This document shows positions 8,185 through 21,775 of a stretch of 64,000 bases of DNA, piece after piece. The stretch spans positions 15,532,501 through 15,596,500 of the forward strand of contig OX291557.1 of NCBI GenBank assembly GCA_946406115.1, given 5' to 3'. The translations under genes and the position numbers were made by a program. The DNA comes from Apoda limacodes (Eukaryota; Arthropoda; Insecta; Lepidoptera; Limacodidae). A model generated the notes under the pieces. It worked only from the letters and a program-made list of their open reading frames with translations. It was not told where the DNA came from and did not search any database. Within the stretch, counting starts at the first letter, position 1; every line of letters starts with the position of its first letter.

Positions 8185-11100
8185 CTAAGCCAAAATAAAA
8201 AAAAACTATATGGACTCTACCTCTACTACTACCACCAGAGGAGGCGCCGCACTTGCCGTCGCAATCTCAAGAAGAAGTCTGTAATATATGGGCTGCGGTG
8301 ACGTGGCGTTTCTTTTTTTCATACCACTAAGATGGCAAAAAAGCTTGCGGTCTGCCTGATGGTAAGCGTCACCTTTTGCCGAACTTTCAAAAATCTAATA
8401 AATTCTTTCTTGAAGGACTCGATACTGTAATCCTTAGAGAAAACCTTGGCAGGGAGCTCATTCCTCCGGAGACAATGGCTTACACTATTTCCTTGGGGAC
8501 GTAAGAGTAAGGTAGTTGCTAAGAATGTTTTATTTCGTCTACTTAAACTTAAATGGTTTACCTAAGAATACGAGTATATTGCTTAAGTCTTACTTGAATG
8601 GAAATGAAATAATCTCCCAGCTGCTCACATTGTTCTCTTACAGATTCCTTATCGTCGATAACCTGCAATACATTACAAGACAAACCATAGTAAACCTTAA
8701 GACATCGAAATGGAAAGCACATAATAGTATCAAGATTCAATACTCATTCATATTAGTTTATAAATACTTAAATAAATATTCCTGAAGTTTTTTATACCAC
8801 TAAAGTGGCAAACAAGCTAACGGTCCGCCTGACGCTAAGCGGCCATCACAGCTTATAGACGCTTGCAACACCGGGGGCATCATACACGGCGCCATCTGAT
8901 CCTAAACTGGAAAAGATTTGTACTATGGATACGAGACGATTTTTATATTTATTAAATTTATATATATTATACTAGCGTTTACCCACGACTAATCGGGCGA
9001 GAACTTTTGAAATAAAGAAAGCTTTTAGTAGTTCATGGTTTCATCTGAAACAATATCGGATTTCTCATACAATTTTTCATTCTCTATTTTACCCTCTAGA
9101 AGATGATTTTCTAAAAATGATAACACGACAATCTTAATTTTTAACCTAAATAATTACAATGATAGATAATAACCATGAAAGTTATTTAAGTTTGTCTATA
9201 TTACAAACCCTCTAAAATGGCAATAATTCTCTATAATATTTCAAAATACTACTTAATGGTCGGCCATTGCTAATCATATCCTGCAGAGTACTACTATATA
9301 ACTACTTTTTTTTAAAATACATACATAACATACATAAATACACCTAAGCTCAAGACAAACACAAATCTTAATCACATAAATGTTTGTTCAGTGCGGGAAT
9401 CCAACCCACACCGTCTGCACAGCAGCCGGCCACACTACCAACAAGGCTGTGAGAGAGTCATGCACTGCACCAAAAGAAGTATAGGTGTGTATCCAGCCAC
9501 TAGTTACCCCTTTATATGGATAAAAACTGTGAAGTCAGTAATTGGTAAACTCATAGACTAGGTATGCCCATAACCAAAGTATAAGAAAAGGATGTCTTAT
9601 ACCAAATTACGTTCCTTATGTATAACATGCCTGTACGATTTGCAGCGCCCTCTTGTAGTGGTGCGCCTTGAGTGCGGCCGCTAAGGCTGCGCGCGTGTCT
9701 CCTGCCTCAATAAGATGGGGTACTGCAGCTCCGGCTTGCCGCGAAGATACCAGCCAAGATCCCCACAAGCCTTCCAGTCGGGTCACTTCACCGGGACATG
9801 CCTTCCAATACTCATAATTTATTGTAAAACGTCTATCTACCTGAACTATTTGGGAAAAGATCACGCCTCTTATGTGGATTTCTAAATTCTATTTGAGTAC
9901 CCCATGCAACCAAAGTGACAAATTATAATAAAGAAAAAATTAAAAAAGGACGTAAGATTAAATACTGCAGAGTATAAAAAAAAAAATCAAAGTATATAGA
10001 GATCTAATCTAAAAAAGGCGCTCCCCTCCACTCCGCTATTTATTTCAATGTGTGACAGCAACTTTATATTTGTTAGTAAATTAAAATAAAGAAAAAAATT
10101 AAAATAGGACGTAAGATTTTAACTGTTTAGTATAAAAAAACCTAATTTTTTAAATATATAGATATCTAATCTTATATATTGCTTCCCTCGACTGTGTTAT
10201 TTATTTCTATGTGTGACAGAACTTCATATTTGTAAGTAAGTAAATTAAAATAAAGAAAAGATTAAAATAGGACGTAAGATTAAATACTTTAGCGAACAAA
10301 AAATCAAATTTTCAAAGTATATAGAGACCTAATCTTAAATAGCGCTCCCCTCCACTCTGTTATTTATTTTAATGTGTGACGCAATTTAAAAATAATAAAA
10401 CGGGATTAAACGCGTCGTTATTTGGCAACATACCTTTTTCCTGGCTGGTGGTATAGGTGCGCAACCTCTCCACTAAAAGTAAAAGTCAGACTCTTTTCGG
10501 GTCTTTTGAAGTGATCCTTAAAATTTCTTGACATTTAAAACAACTTGACAACTTCCATTTGGATAGCCACTCGAGAAGGGCATCTAACGTCCTCTGCATT
10601 TTTGTGCTGGCATGAACAGGTGTTTGGGAGCTAGTTATATACGCCGCGTCGTCGGCATACAATGCGCTCTGATCCTTCTGGTTTTGGGAAGTCATCCGGA
10701 AGTCTGGCGTAGCATATCGGTGATAAGCAGCTCCCTTGGGGGAACCCCCGCTGATATGGGACGTTCCGCTGACAGGGACATCTTTAAACACCTGTTTCTG
10801 CCTTCTAGGAAGAAAGTTATCACTTTGGTGATTCTTCTTGGCGACGTCAACGTAGATAGCTTATGCAGCAGACCGTGATGCCACACCCTGTCGAAGGCTT
10901 TTTCCATATCCAGTACCACGGCGACGGAATATTCAAGCTATTATCCATTTGCGTGTATTGCATTTATATTTATATTTTCAGGTATGTGTGAGTACGGCAG
11001 AGGGGCGCGCAGTTTTAGCTTAGATGATCTATGCATAGGCGTAATAGTTACGTGAAAATATTGGGATCAAAATATATGATATTGTCTGGTTGCCTTGAGC

Positions 11101-14100
11101 ACTTAAAGTAGCCGGTGCATAGGATAATTACATGTCGAAGATCTAAAACACGTATTTTTTGGAGAATGACATTATCAATAACAACCTCTAACACAATACT
11201 CATAAAATCAAATTTAATTTCAAATACATATTTTATTTCTGAAAAACAGAATGTATTTAAATTATTTTCTTGAAGCCAGTAAATTACTATCATCCAAAAC
11301 TATGCATCATTACTTTTAATGTCTTCTTATGGAGAATGAACTTCGACTCCATATAATTGAAGAAATAAAATTAACACAGACATCAAAAATCAAATCCTTT
11401 TTTTATAATACAATTTTAAACGATTTACATCCCAAATAGTTTTTGGATTCATACTAAATATGCTTACAAGAAAGGTCAACTGCAATGATGATAAATGTCC
11501 TTTTTTAGGGTTCCGTACCTCAAAAAGAAAAAAAGGAATCCTTATAGGATCACTTTGTTGTCCGTATGTCTGTGTGTCCGTCTGTCTGTCAAGACCCTTT
11601 TTCTTAGGAACGCGTAAAGGTATCAAGTTGAAACTAATATCCAATACTAATAAATAAAGTCTTCGGTTCCTTGCAGCTGTAAAAATATCAAACTTTTAAG
11701 TCAACGCAATAAAAAAATACGGCTAAAATACGGCCATTTTTGTCGAATATTTTGACATTCAGAAATAAATCGAAACCTATATGGGGTATTTCCCGTTGAT
11801 TTAGTATCATGAAATTTGACAAGAAGCAATGCCATGTATGCACATAAAGGCAAATTTGTTGTTACATCACAAAATAAATCACAATAATAAACTTATTTGG
11901 AGTTGGTAAACTAACCGCGACCTATGTCGATGTAATGGGACAACAGTTTTCCAACGGCAAAGATAAGTTTGTCCCTCAATACATTTTTCTTTTGTTTTAT
12001 TTTGTTTTAAGACTATAGACCGTAAAAGTATCGTCACAATTGGACGGAAATTTGACATTTCTGTACTTTACTCTGTGGTTTGGGTAAAAAGAAACTATCA
12101 CGGTCTATTTTTTTTATTTACTATAAATAAATATATTTTGTACATTACATTATTTATTTACTATATATAAATATATTTAGCACATTACACACAGCTCCAT
12201 CCAGTCCCAAAGCAAGCAAAGCTTGCATTATGGATGTCACGTAACGGATACAAATAAATATATTTATTTTTTTGTAAATAAACATATCATAAATAAAAAA
12301 CACCCAGTCTCAAGACAAACATGTTTATCACATTAATGTTTTTCTTGTGCGGGGATCGAATCCACGCCATTCTATTTTAGCAGCCGGGTCATTACCCACT
12401 GAACAACAGAGCCCACATTGGATTTTAATTTTATAAATGGTTAACAAAAACTCATATATAAATACTTAAAGATATGTGACATATTGATAATTATTTATAT
12501 ATATAGATTACTAGCTGCATATATAAAGTGTCTGTATGACCTTCTTACCTAAAATTTAAATAATTTTGGACAGTCATCATTATTGCAGTGGACCCTTCAT
12601 TTACATTAAGCAAATTTTTGTTTCCCTCACCTCTCTGGCAAGTTGAACGGCTCTGGCAAAGTTATTACCCTTTGCGTAATACTCCACTGCGACAATATTG
12701 TCACCACGCTTTTCTGATATTTCACCCGCCATCTCCCACCATTCCTCCTGTCAAAACCATACACCTTTTCACGTAAAATAAATGCTGGGTCGCCAGACTA
12801 TCCTTACTGGTAGGTTGCGCGATTAGTTTTCTTTGCCCTGGTATTACAAAGCCCGGACAGAAGAGGGCTATAGGTATGTTTTATCTATTTTATATGTGTA
12901 TTGTATTTATTAATTCGTATATTTACGCATATTTATATGTAGCTAGCTTTTGCCCGCAGTTTCACCCGCCCTTAAGTCAGATATCGGTGTAGGATTTCAA
13001 TAGAAAATATATTATAGGAGATCAGGGACATACCGACTGCAGCGCCACCTACCTTTGTGAATGTAAACCTTGCAAGGACTTACTTCCTCGTAACCGTACA
13101 AAAAATATTATTTACATCTTCCCTGCCGTGTAAGAGATAATTAGTGACCGACTCCACCCCTATATACTGGGTCCAATTGTGTTTTCAAACCTTGCAGGGA
13201 CCCACTTGTCCGTACACAAAAAATAATTATTTAAATCATCTCTGCCGTTTAGGAGAAGATCAGTGACACACCGACTGCAGCGCTACCTACCAGGTCCATT
13301 TGTAAATACAAACCTTTCAAGGACCTACTCGAACGTACACAAAAAATCTCATTAAAATCGTCCCTGGCGTTTATGACAATATCAGTGACACACCGAGTGC
13401 AGCACCATCTACCGGGTCCAATTGTCTTTTCAAACCTTGCAGGGACCAACTCAAACGTACACAAAAAATATCACTTAAATCACCCTGCCGTTTAGATCAG
13501 GGACATACCGACTGCAGCGCCACCTACCGGGTCCATTTGTACATTCATACCTTGCAGGGATCCACTTTAACGTACACAATAATATCATTAAAATCATCCC
13601 TGTCACCGGGTCCGTTTGTAAATTCAAACCTTTCAGGGCCCCACCCGAACGTACACAAAAAACATCATTATAATCGTCCCTGCGGTTGAGGAGAAGATCA
13701 GTGAAACACCGACTGCAGCGCCACCTATCGCGTTCAATTGTGTTTTGAAACCATGCAGGTGTTTTGAAATATTCAGACAGAGGAGGTGACAAATAAACGT
13801 AGAGAAGAATTATACGCAGAAAAAAAACCAACTCGCATTTGACGTTTTCAAGTACCCTATGTCCTTTCCCGTGCTTCAGACTATCTCCATGCCAAGTTTG
13901 ATCTCAATCTGTACAGCGGTTTAAGCGTGAAGAGGTAACAGACAGACAGAGTTACTTTCGAATTAATAATATTAGGTTGTGTATGTATAACCGCTACGAC
14001 AACTTTTAACTGCTCCGATTTGAACACCACATTGAAGATTTCTACGTGATCCAAAGTTCGGCTGGTAGATAATGCCTATGGCATAAAGTCCACCTATTCT

Positions 14101-17100
14101 GATTTTATTGCAATAAAGTTTTAATCAACAAATATAAATAGAGGTCGTTTGCTAGATCGCCAAATTTTCGGTTTATAAATATAAGATTTAGCACGACCAC
14201 AGCCCAACTCATCTTCTACTACAACTGCTATCATGTGTATAGTGTGTTATCAACCTTTAACTGTCTTCTTTCTTAGTAGAGCTAGGACAATTTTAGCCAA
14301 TAGCACAGAATAAATGATAATGCTGATACAGATTTTTCTCAGACGTATGTAAGTTTCTTCATAATGTTTTTCTTCACCAAATACAATCATTCTGCATTTA
14401 TACTATACCTGAATAAGCTGCGAGTGAAGAGTGTCGACGAGCTCACGATCAGTGAACAGCTGTGGATGCTGTAACAATAGAGTAGCAGCTCGCCTCGCGC
14501 GTCCGCTCTTTAGCCAGAGTCGCACAGCACCAGGGATGTCCCCGCTTGCAGCCAGTGCAGCACCAGCCGACCCCAAACGACCTGGACATTACAAGACAAG
14601 ACTCATTATTACCGCAAATATGGCGAAATTTCCCAGTTCCCCGTGAAATTTGGTATTGCATGGCCGTAGGTAAGGTATATATAACGTGATCATACGTCCC
14701 ATTTTGAACGGTACCATCACGTTTTCCCGTTTTCGCAGAGAAAAGTATCGGGACGCACATTTGTTCCGAAACGAAGGACGTTTCTTGTCAAAACAGAAGT
14801 ACTTGGCGTATTCCAAGTGGCGGCCGCAAAAAAAAATAGGGTTCATCATGACAATAAAGACCTAGGGAAAGAATATAGCGTTGCCTTATAGAACCAGACG
14901 GGGGTCGCTCCGTAAAATCCTACCGCAGTACCGTCTCATACTAAACCCTTCCGCTCCGCACCATTGTACCGAATTGCATATATGGAACTGCCATAGCCGT
15001 GGCGAACGATCACGTATCACGCAAAGGTGTGTGGCCACCGCCCGCCTCGTGGTGAACTAAGCCAAAAAGGTCAAAAACTAATTTTTGCAAAATTGAAAAA
15101 GATTTCATTGCCACGCGGCAACTTTATTTATTTTTGACCCTCTTATTTTAACTATGCTTTTTATTAAATGTCTGAAAATTTTCTTCTCCTTTCAGAAATT
15201 GAGAGCTTTTTTTTCGTTTGTTGACCGTGGTACACCCAGTAGTACCACCAGTGGTACCACGATTACTTTTTTGCGGCCATACAGCATACCATATTATCAG
15301 TAATAAATTGCCTATATCATAACACTAAGCCTCGAAGGTGTGGTCAGATATTCAAACATGAATTATTGCGGCAAATGATCAATAATGCCTGTCATATCCA
15401 AAAATGCTGATGCCACCAAAATAGATAGTAAAAACTTCTAAACTAACCGCACCAAAGTTAATTAATATTAAACTATTTAAACTTTAAATATTTACCGGTA
15501 GAAGTTAAATAATCCATATTCTGTTGTTTTAGCATCAGCACAGCAGCGCGATCAGTCTTCTCGGCCAACGCTATGGCGTCATTCCACCTGTTAAACTGCT
15601 TGTACATGTCGATCGCCAGGTCAGCCCGCCCGGCTGCCTTCACATAACATTCCTCTGCAGTAGCCAGATCCCCAGAAAAAATCGCTAATCTGGCCTTAAC
15701 CAAAGGACTGCTTAGACCTGGGTAAAAGTGTTAATATACATCACACTTTTGTAGCAAAATAAGAAAAAATTATCGTTGGCATTGGTAAAGCGACTTTTTA
15801 TATTATTATTTTCAAACGTCAATAACTTCCTAAATACGACCCTATAATGAACTCGTGTGGAACAACTCTTCAATGTGTCTGAACCTACCGATTTTTTTTT
15901 CTGTATGACTAGTACAGTGTGACTGATGCAGCCATTACTGCTCCACCGGACTTTTGGGGCGAGACTCTGAAGGACCTACCTGCCTACCTGCCTACCTACC
16001 TACCTACCGATTACCACGTCCTTAAAGTTGCGGAGATGAAGAGGATTTTCATTGATTGCGTATGCAACTATAAAATTTAAGTATCTTTATAAGGCAATCA
16101 CAATGAAATGTCACATTCATCAATCCTTAAATTAAGTTCTATTTTAGTTTGGTCGGGTTATTAAGCGTTTAAACAAAATTATGAATTGGGTACCTACATG
16201 CTTATTGTCGTCCATCGACACCGACGGCCGATGGAGCAGACATGTCCTACGAGTGGAGATCGCGTATGAGAAGGCGAACGTGAGACGCCCTCCAATCCGG
16301 TGGACCAACGACCTTAAAGGGTGGCTGGTGGAGGCAGGGTGTGGAAAGCAGAGGACCAGGAGAAATGGCGCTTCATAAAGATCGCATATGTCCAGCAGTA
16401 GACCAATATAAGCTATATAGTAGCTAGACTTTGTAGTTAACTAAGCCCTAATTATGTCAAAATACGAACCTGCAGCAACGTCTCCGTTGCCATCGAGGGT
16501 TGCTTGCTCCACAGTTTTGTCCAGGTAAAAGGTACGAGCTTGGTCTCCAACCTCACGGTAACATTTCACCGCCAACTGTAAAAAATGAGGCAAATCAAAA
16601 ACCTCGATACAGTCTTTTGCAGTAATGCTAGTCTTTTAGATAGTTTTTTTGGTGTAATAACAGTTCCTAGACTGGATGTGGCCTGCAGTTTTGCCTGCAG
16701 AAAATCCATTACCGTGGGAATTCTCGATCAAGATAATAAGTATTCTATCACCTATTATCCTTTTTAGTTCCTTCAGCTGCACATTCCTGCTTCAACCCGT
16801 TCCTGCGTTGTAATGTAAAGGAATATAGCGTTTTTTTCTTCCTTCTTGATTTACTAATATAGATATTTCGAACCAAAGACTTATTTAAATAGAAACAAAA
16901 TGCCTATGTTATCCAGAGAGAACGCAGATTTATATCACTGAAAGATATCTGCGTTCGTTCGTTATAATCAGTTTACAGAGATTACCCCCTACATTAAAAA
17001 CAAACAAATTCAAATTCAATTTAATTTATTCAGTTTAGGCTACAATAATTGAGCACTAATGAATGTCACGACGCCATCGGTTCGTAAGTCTACAGGGCGG

Positions 17101-20100
17101 GAGACCTTGTACTGAGAAGAACCGGCAAGAAACTCAGCAAGGGCATTTCTTTTCTCCCTTTCTCTTACAGCGTCCAATTAAAATATTGGAAAATGTCCTC
17201 CCTATCATAAAAAGACACTTTCCATTACAATCATAAAAAAACATGAAATATAAAGCACAAGCACAACATAAAAAAGTATCTAATATAAACAAAAGACAGT
17301 TTATTTATTCATCACTAAGGAATAATCAATGTCTTACAGTATTAATAAACAAAACAAAAAAGTAAGACTAAATACTAAGAATACAAAGAAGTTTGCAAGA
17401 GCAGACCAGCCTCCACAGGCGGCACTCGTTCACGAGTATGACACATGAATCAGCCATCGCTTCGCTCAACCATGTTTTAGGGAACGTAACGACCCAACAC
17501 ACACGCCACCACCGCAGAGACACTTTGAGAGAGCATGACACACTCAAGCAACTCCAATAAAACTTCGATTGTACTAGTTACAATGTGTGTAGTAAAGGAA
17601 CAAAATATAAGAGGAGAAGATTGGAAGGTTCGTAATGCTTTACTACCGAGAAGCAACGGCAATAAACTCACTAGTTAATCTTTTATACATCATATAAAAA
17701 TACAATATAGCCTTACATAATATACAATGTTTTAATAATATACAATGTAGTAATAACATAATATACAATGTTTTAATTTTCAAAAAAAAATATTTCAAAT
17801 GCCCCAATACAAATCAATTAAGTTCTTATTTTTCCAAGCATTTTTATCATTTATGTATTCATCAACTTTGTAATAGCTTTTTTTCATTAAACTATCTTTG
17901 ACATATATTTTAAATTTATTTGAGGGTAAATTAACCACATGTTCTGGAATTTTATTGTAGAAAAATATACTTTGTATTGCGAAAGAGCTATGTACCTTCT
18001 GAAGACGACATTTTGGAACTACCAATTTATCCTTATTCCTTGTATTAACACTGTGGAGGTCACTATTTTTAGCAAATAAGTGACAATTTTGGCGTACATA
18101 CATTATACAAGCAAAGATATATTGGCAAGGAACAGTTAAAATATCAATTTTCCTAAAGCGCACTACTTACGTCGTCAAAATTAGTTTTATTTCTGTCAAC
18201 TTTAAATAAAAGAGATGTGTCATCAGCAAATAGTACAATCTTGCATAGCTTCTCCACAAAGAAAGGCAAGTCATTTATGTAAATTAAAAATAGAAAAGGA
18301 CCTAAAATAGAACCTTGAGGAACTCCTAATTTTACTTCAGAGCCATTGGATTTTACTTCATTGATTTGAACCTTCTGCATTCTACTACTCAAATATGAGC
18401 GGATAAGCTCAAGAGCCAAATCTGCAATACCATAATGACTCAGTTTCTGTATAAGAGTTTCATGTTGCACGCAGTCGAATGCCTTTGATAGATCACAGAA
18501 GATACCAATAGCATTTTGTGACTGTTCCCAAGCAGCAAATATATGCAGTATAAGGGCAACACCTGCGTCAGTTGTGGAACGCCCTTTTGTAAAACCAAGC
18601 TGTTGAGGATGAAGTAATCCATTTAAGTTAAAATGTTTAAGCTTCTGATTGAACATAATTTTTAAAATTTTGCTTAAGGCAGGCAGCATAGAGATAGGTC
18701 TAAAATTATTAGGATCATCTTTACTTATATTATTTTACTATATTTCATTAAGTCTATAGGTCACCAGTTTTTTTCTGAGTTAGTAATTTAAATGTCTTTA
18801 TGATGTCTTCAGAGGTAACATGCTCAAATTTAAATATAGCCTTGCATTTATTTAAATAACATTTTAAAAGTAACTCTGATTCTAATGGAGAGGAATTTAA
18901 TGCATTAGTTGTATTTCAGTAAAATATTTCTCAAAAGAGTTAGCGACATCAAGATCTGAATCAATTATTTTTGAATTTACAGTAAGTGAATAATGATTGT
19001 CACGCGGTTTAATTTTTCCTGTTTCACTATTTATTACATTCCATGTGGCCTTTATTTTATTATCAGAATTTTTAATTTTGTTACTTAAATGTATTGATTT
19101 TGCAACCCTGCATACTTTTTTAAATATTTTTGAATACATTTTGACATAGTTGGTGAATGTGGGACTGTGGTTATATTGTTTCATTACATACAACTCATAC
19201 AACCTAGTTCGACTTTGGTGTATTCCTACAGTAGCCCAGTCCTTGAATTTCATTTTATTATTTGGCCTAAAAGTTTTTACTTTAAACACTTGCTCGAACT
19301 TTTTTTTACGAACGAAGATTATTAGCATTATCATGCATGAAATGTAAAAATGGATTTTTTTTTTCAATATTAACTTTAAAATTGTTTAATCGAGCAGTGG
19401 TCACAGGTCTACAAGTTACTAGTTGAGATTTTTTTTTATAGTTGTGTAGAATTTTTATTAATTGACCACATTGATCGGACGGCAAATTGTTAATAATAGA
19501 TTTATCTTTTACTTCAACGTTACAGAAAATATTATCTAAACATGTAGCTGAAGTCGATGTAATTCTAGTTGGTTCCAGAAACAAATAATTTAAGTCAAAA
19601 TTTGTAAATAAGTTAATAAATCTATCTCTTGTTTGGGAACTCTCTAAAAGATCAATATTAAAGTCACCACAAACAATAACTGACTTTTTAGAATGACAAA
19701 TTTTTTTCAGAACTTGTTCCATTACAGGCTCAAAAGAATTATAATTTGCAGAAGGGGGGCGATACACACAAAGTATAATATAAACAAATTTTACTTCTAT
19801 AATATTGGCATGGAAATTGAGCCTGAGATGCAAATAATGTATGGTGTACACTGTACATACTTGTATGTCTCGATCAGCGAGCGCTCGTTCAGCAAGCTGT
19901 CGCCAGAGCGGCGCCACGTCCGCACTGCCGATGACACCGTCCAGGTACCGAGCACAACCAGACAGATCTCCATTACGTAGTGCATTGTCTGTTAACAGTT
20001 CACATACACAGTGATGGGGAACTACACATACATTACTAGTTCAAATTGGCAAACGTCGTCGAACCAGTGACCACTCGACTGTTACAGTTCTCGAGCCACC

Positions 20101-21694
20101 CCTAATGCCTTTGACATTGTCTATACATATATAAAAGTAACTAATATATTATGTATTGCTTTTAGGTAATTATTTAAATTAATTGGATAACCGAGCCTAC
20201 AGCCTAAGAGCCCTTTAGAAGTCTATTTTTTCACCGGGCGCCAGACCAATAAATAGACGGACCACGCAGTGTTGTATAGGTCACAAGGTCACAACGAGAG
20301 GGTGTCGTGTATACGGGTCGAAAGACGGACTGCTGAATATTTGTATTAAACATTATCTGCCGATACGTGTTAAAAACTAACATCTTATGTTTATGCCGCT
20401 TACCATCAGGCGGGCCGTAAGCTTGTTTGCCACCTTAGTGGTAATCCTACTTATATTATAAATGTGAAAGTTTGTATGTCTGGATGGATGTTTGTTACTC
20501 AATCACGCTTCAACCACTGGACGGAACGGGATAAAACTTGCCATACATAAGGTAGTTGCGCCTAAAACGGGCCGGTTCCAAATAAGATCCATCTTTTCAA
20601 ACTTCCCGCTATTTAATGCTTACACCAAAACGGAAAGCGCGCGGCCTCTCCCCAGGGACCAATCATAAAAGCGCATCGACATTCATTGCTTTCGTGTTAA
20701 CCTGTGTTAACTCCGAAGCGGTCGATGCGACTCAATTTATGAAATATTCGGTTTGAATTTTTCATGGTTTTAGTAATAAAAGCCGGTCTTCCTTTCTTTT
20801 CTGCAATAGGGATATGAAAAATACTTTTAGCACGTGGACAGACCAAAGACTGCCACTTGCTATGATCCTGACACACTTTTCTTGCTCCATCTTAACAGAT
20901 CAATGCTTTCATACACGTTCTACGGTTTAGAGTACTCTTGACCTGGCCTTTTCTGAGAACGGACTCAATTTGATCGAGATAAGTTTGCCGAGGCCTACTT
21001 CTAACGACCCTACCAATTGCTTTTGCCTCATAAATCTGTTTTGTGGATCTATTTTCGCTGATCCACTCAACATGCCCAAACCATCTTAAAATGCCTTTCT
21101 CAATCTTTTTTCACACCGCAACGCTCGCGTATCACACATTTTTTTATCCTGTCATTTAGGCTCAGGCCACACATACTTCTCAACGCTCTTATCTCCACAC
21201 ATTAATTCTACTTTCGTCCTTCTTTTGCCATACACAACATTCACTTCCATAAATTAGTGTTGGAACCAACACACCGTCATGAACATCTAAACGTGCCTTT
21301 CCTGACAAATTCTGACTGTCCATAAATTTGTGCAGCGCTTCATTTACCTGGTTTCCCACGTCCACTCTTTTTTCTATGTCACTTTCACATTTTTCGTCTC
21401 TAGTAATTCGAATACTGGCACTTGTTCTACTTTTTTTCCTTCTATCGTAATATTACACTGTAACAGGTTCATTCCTTTCAAAAACCATAACTTTGGTTTT
21501 ATTTTCATTAACGTTCATTCTATTCAGAAAAAAAAACATTATGGTTTATTTAGCTTAATCATACAATTTTTACATGTGTTTTACACCGCTCTTCCATAGA
21601 AAATACAAATGTTTAATGATTAAGATACAAAATTTTGTAACAGGAAAAATTAAATGATAAGATTAAAAAGTAATGACAACGATAAATTGATTTT

Positions 21695-21775
<81 letters not shown>

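Noticed and set aside
9625..9631. GT donor GCAT|GTTATA for exon 19
   Set aside because: Would leave phase 1 and add two residues, whereas exon 20 starts in phase 0 and the family spacing fits the GC donor.
13249..13831. Open frames of 71 and 118 codons with Cys/Arg-rich repeats
   Set aside because: They follow the 120-bp tandem array and change frame with unit length; no start, splice or family support.
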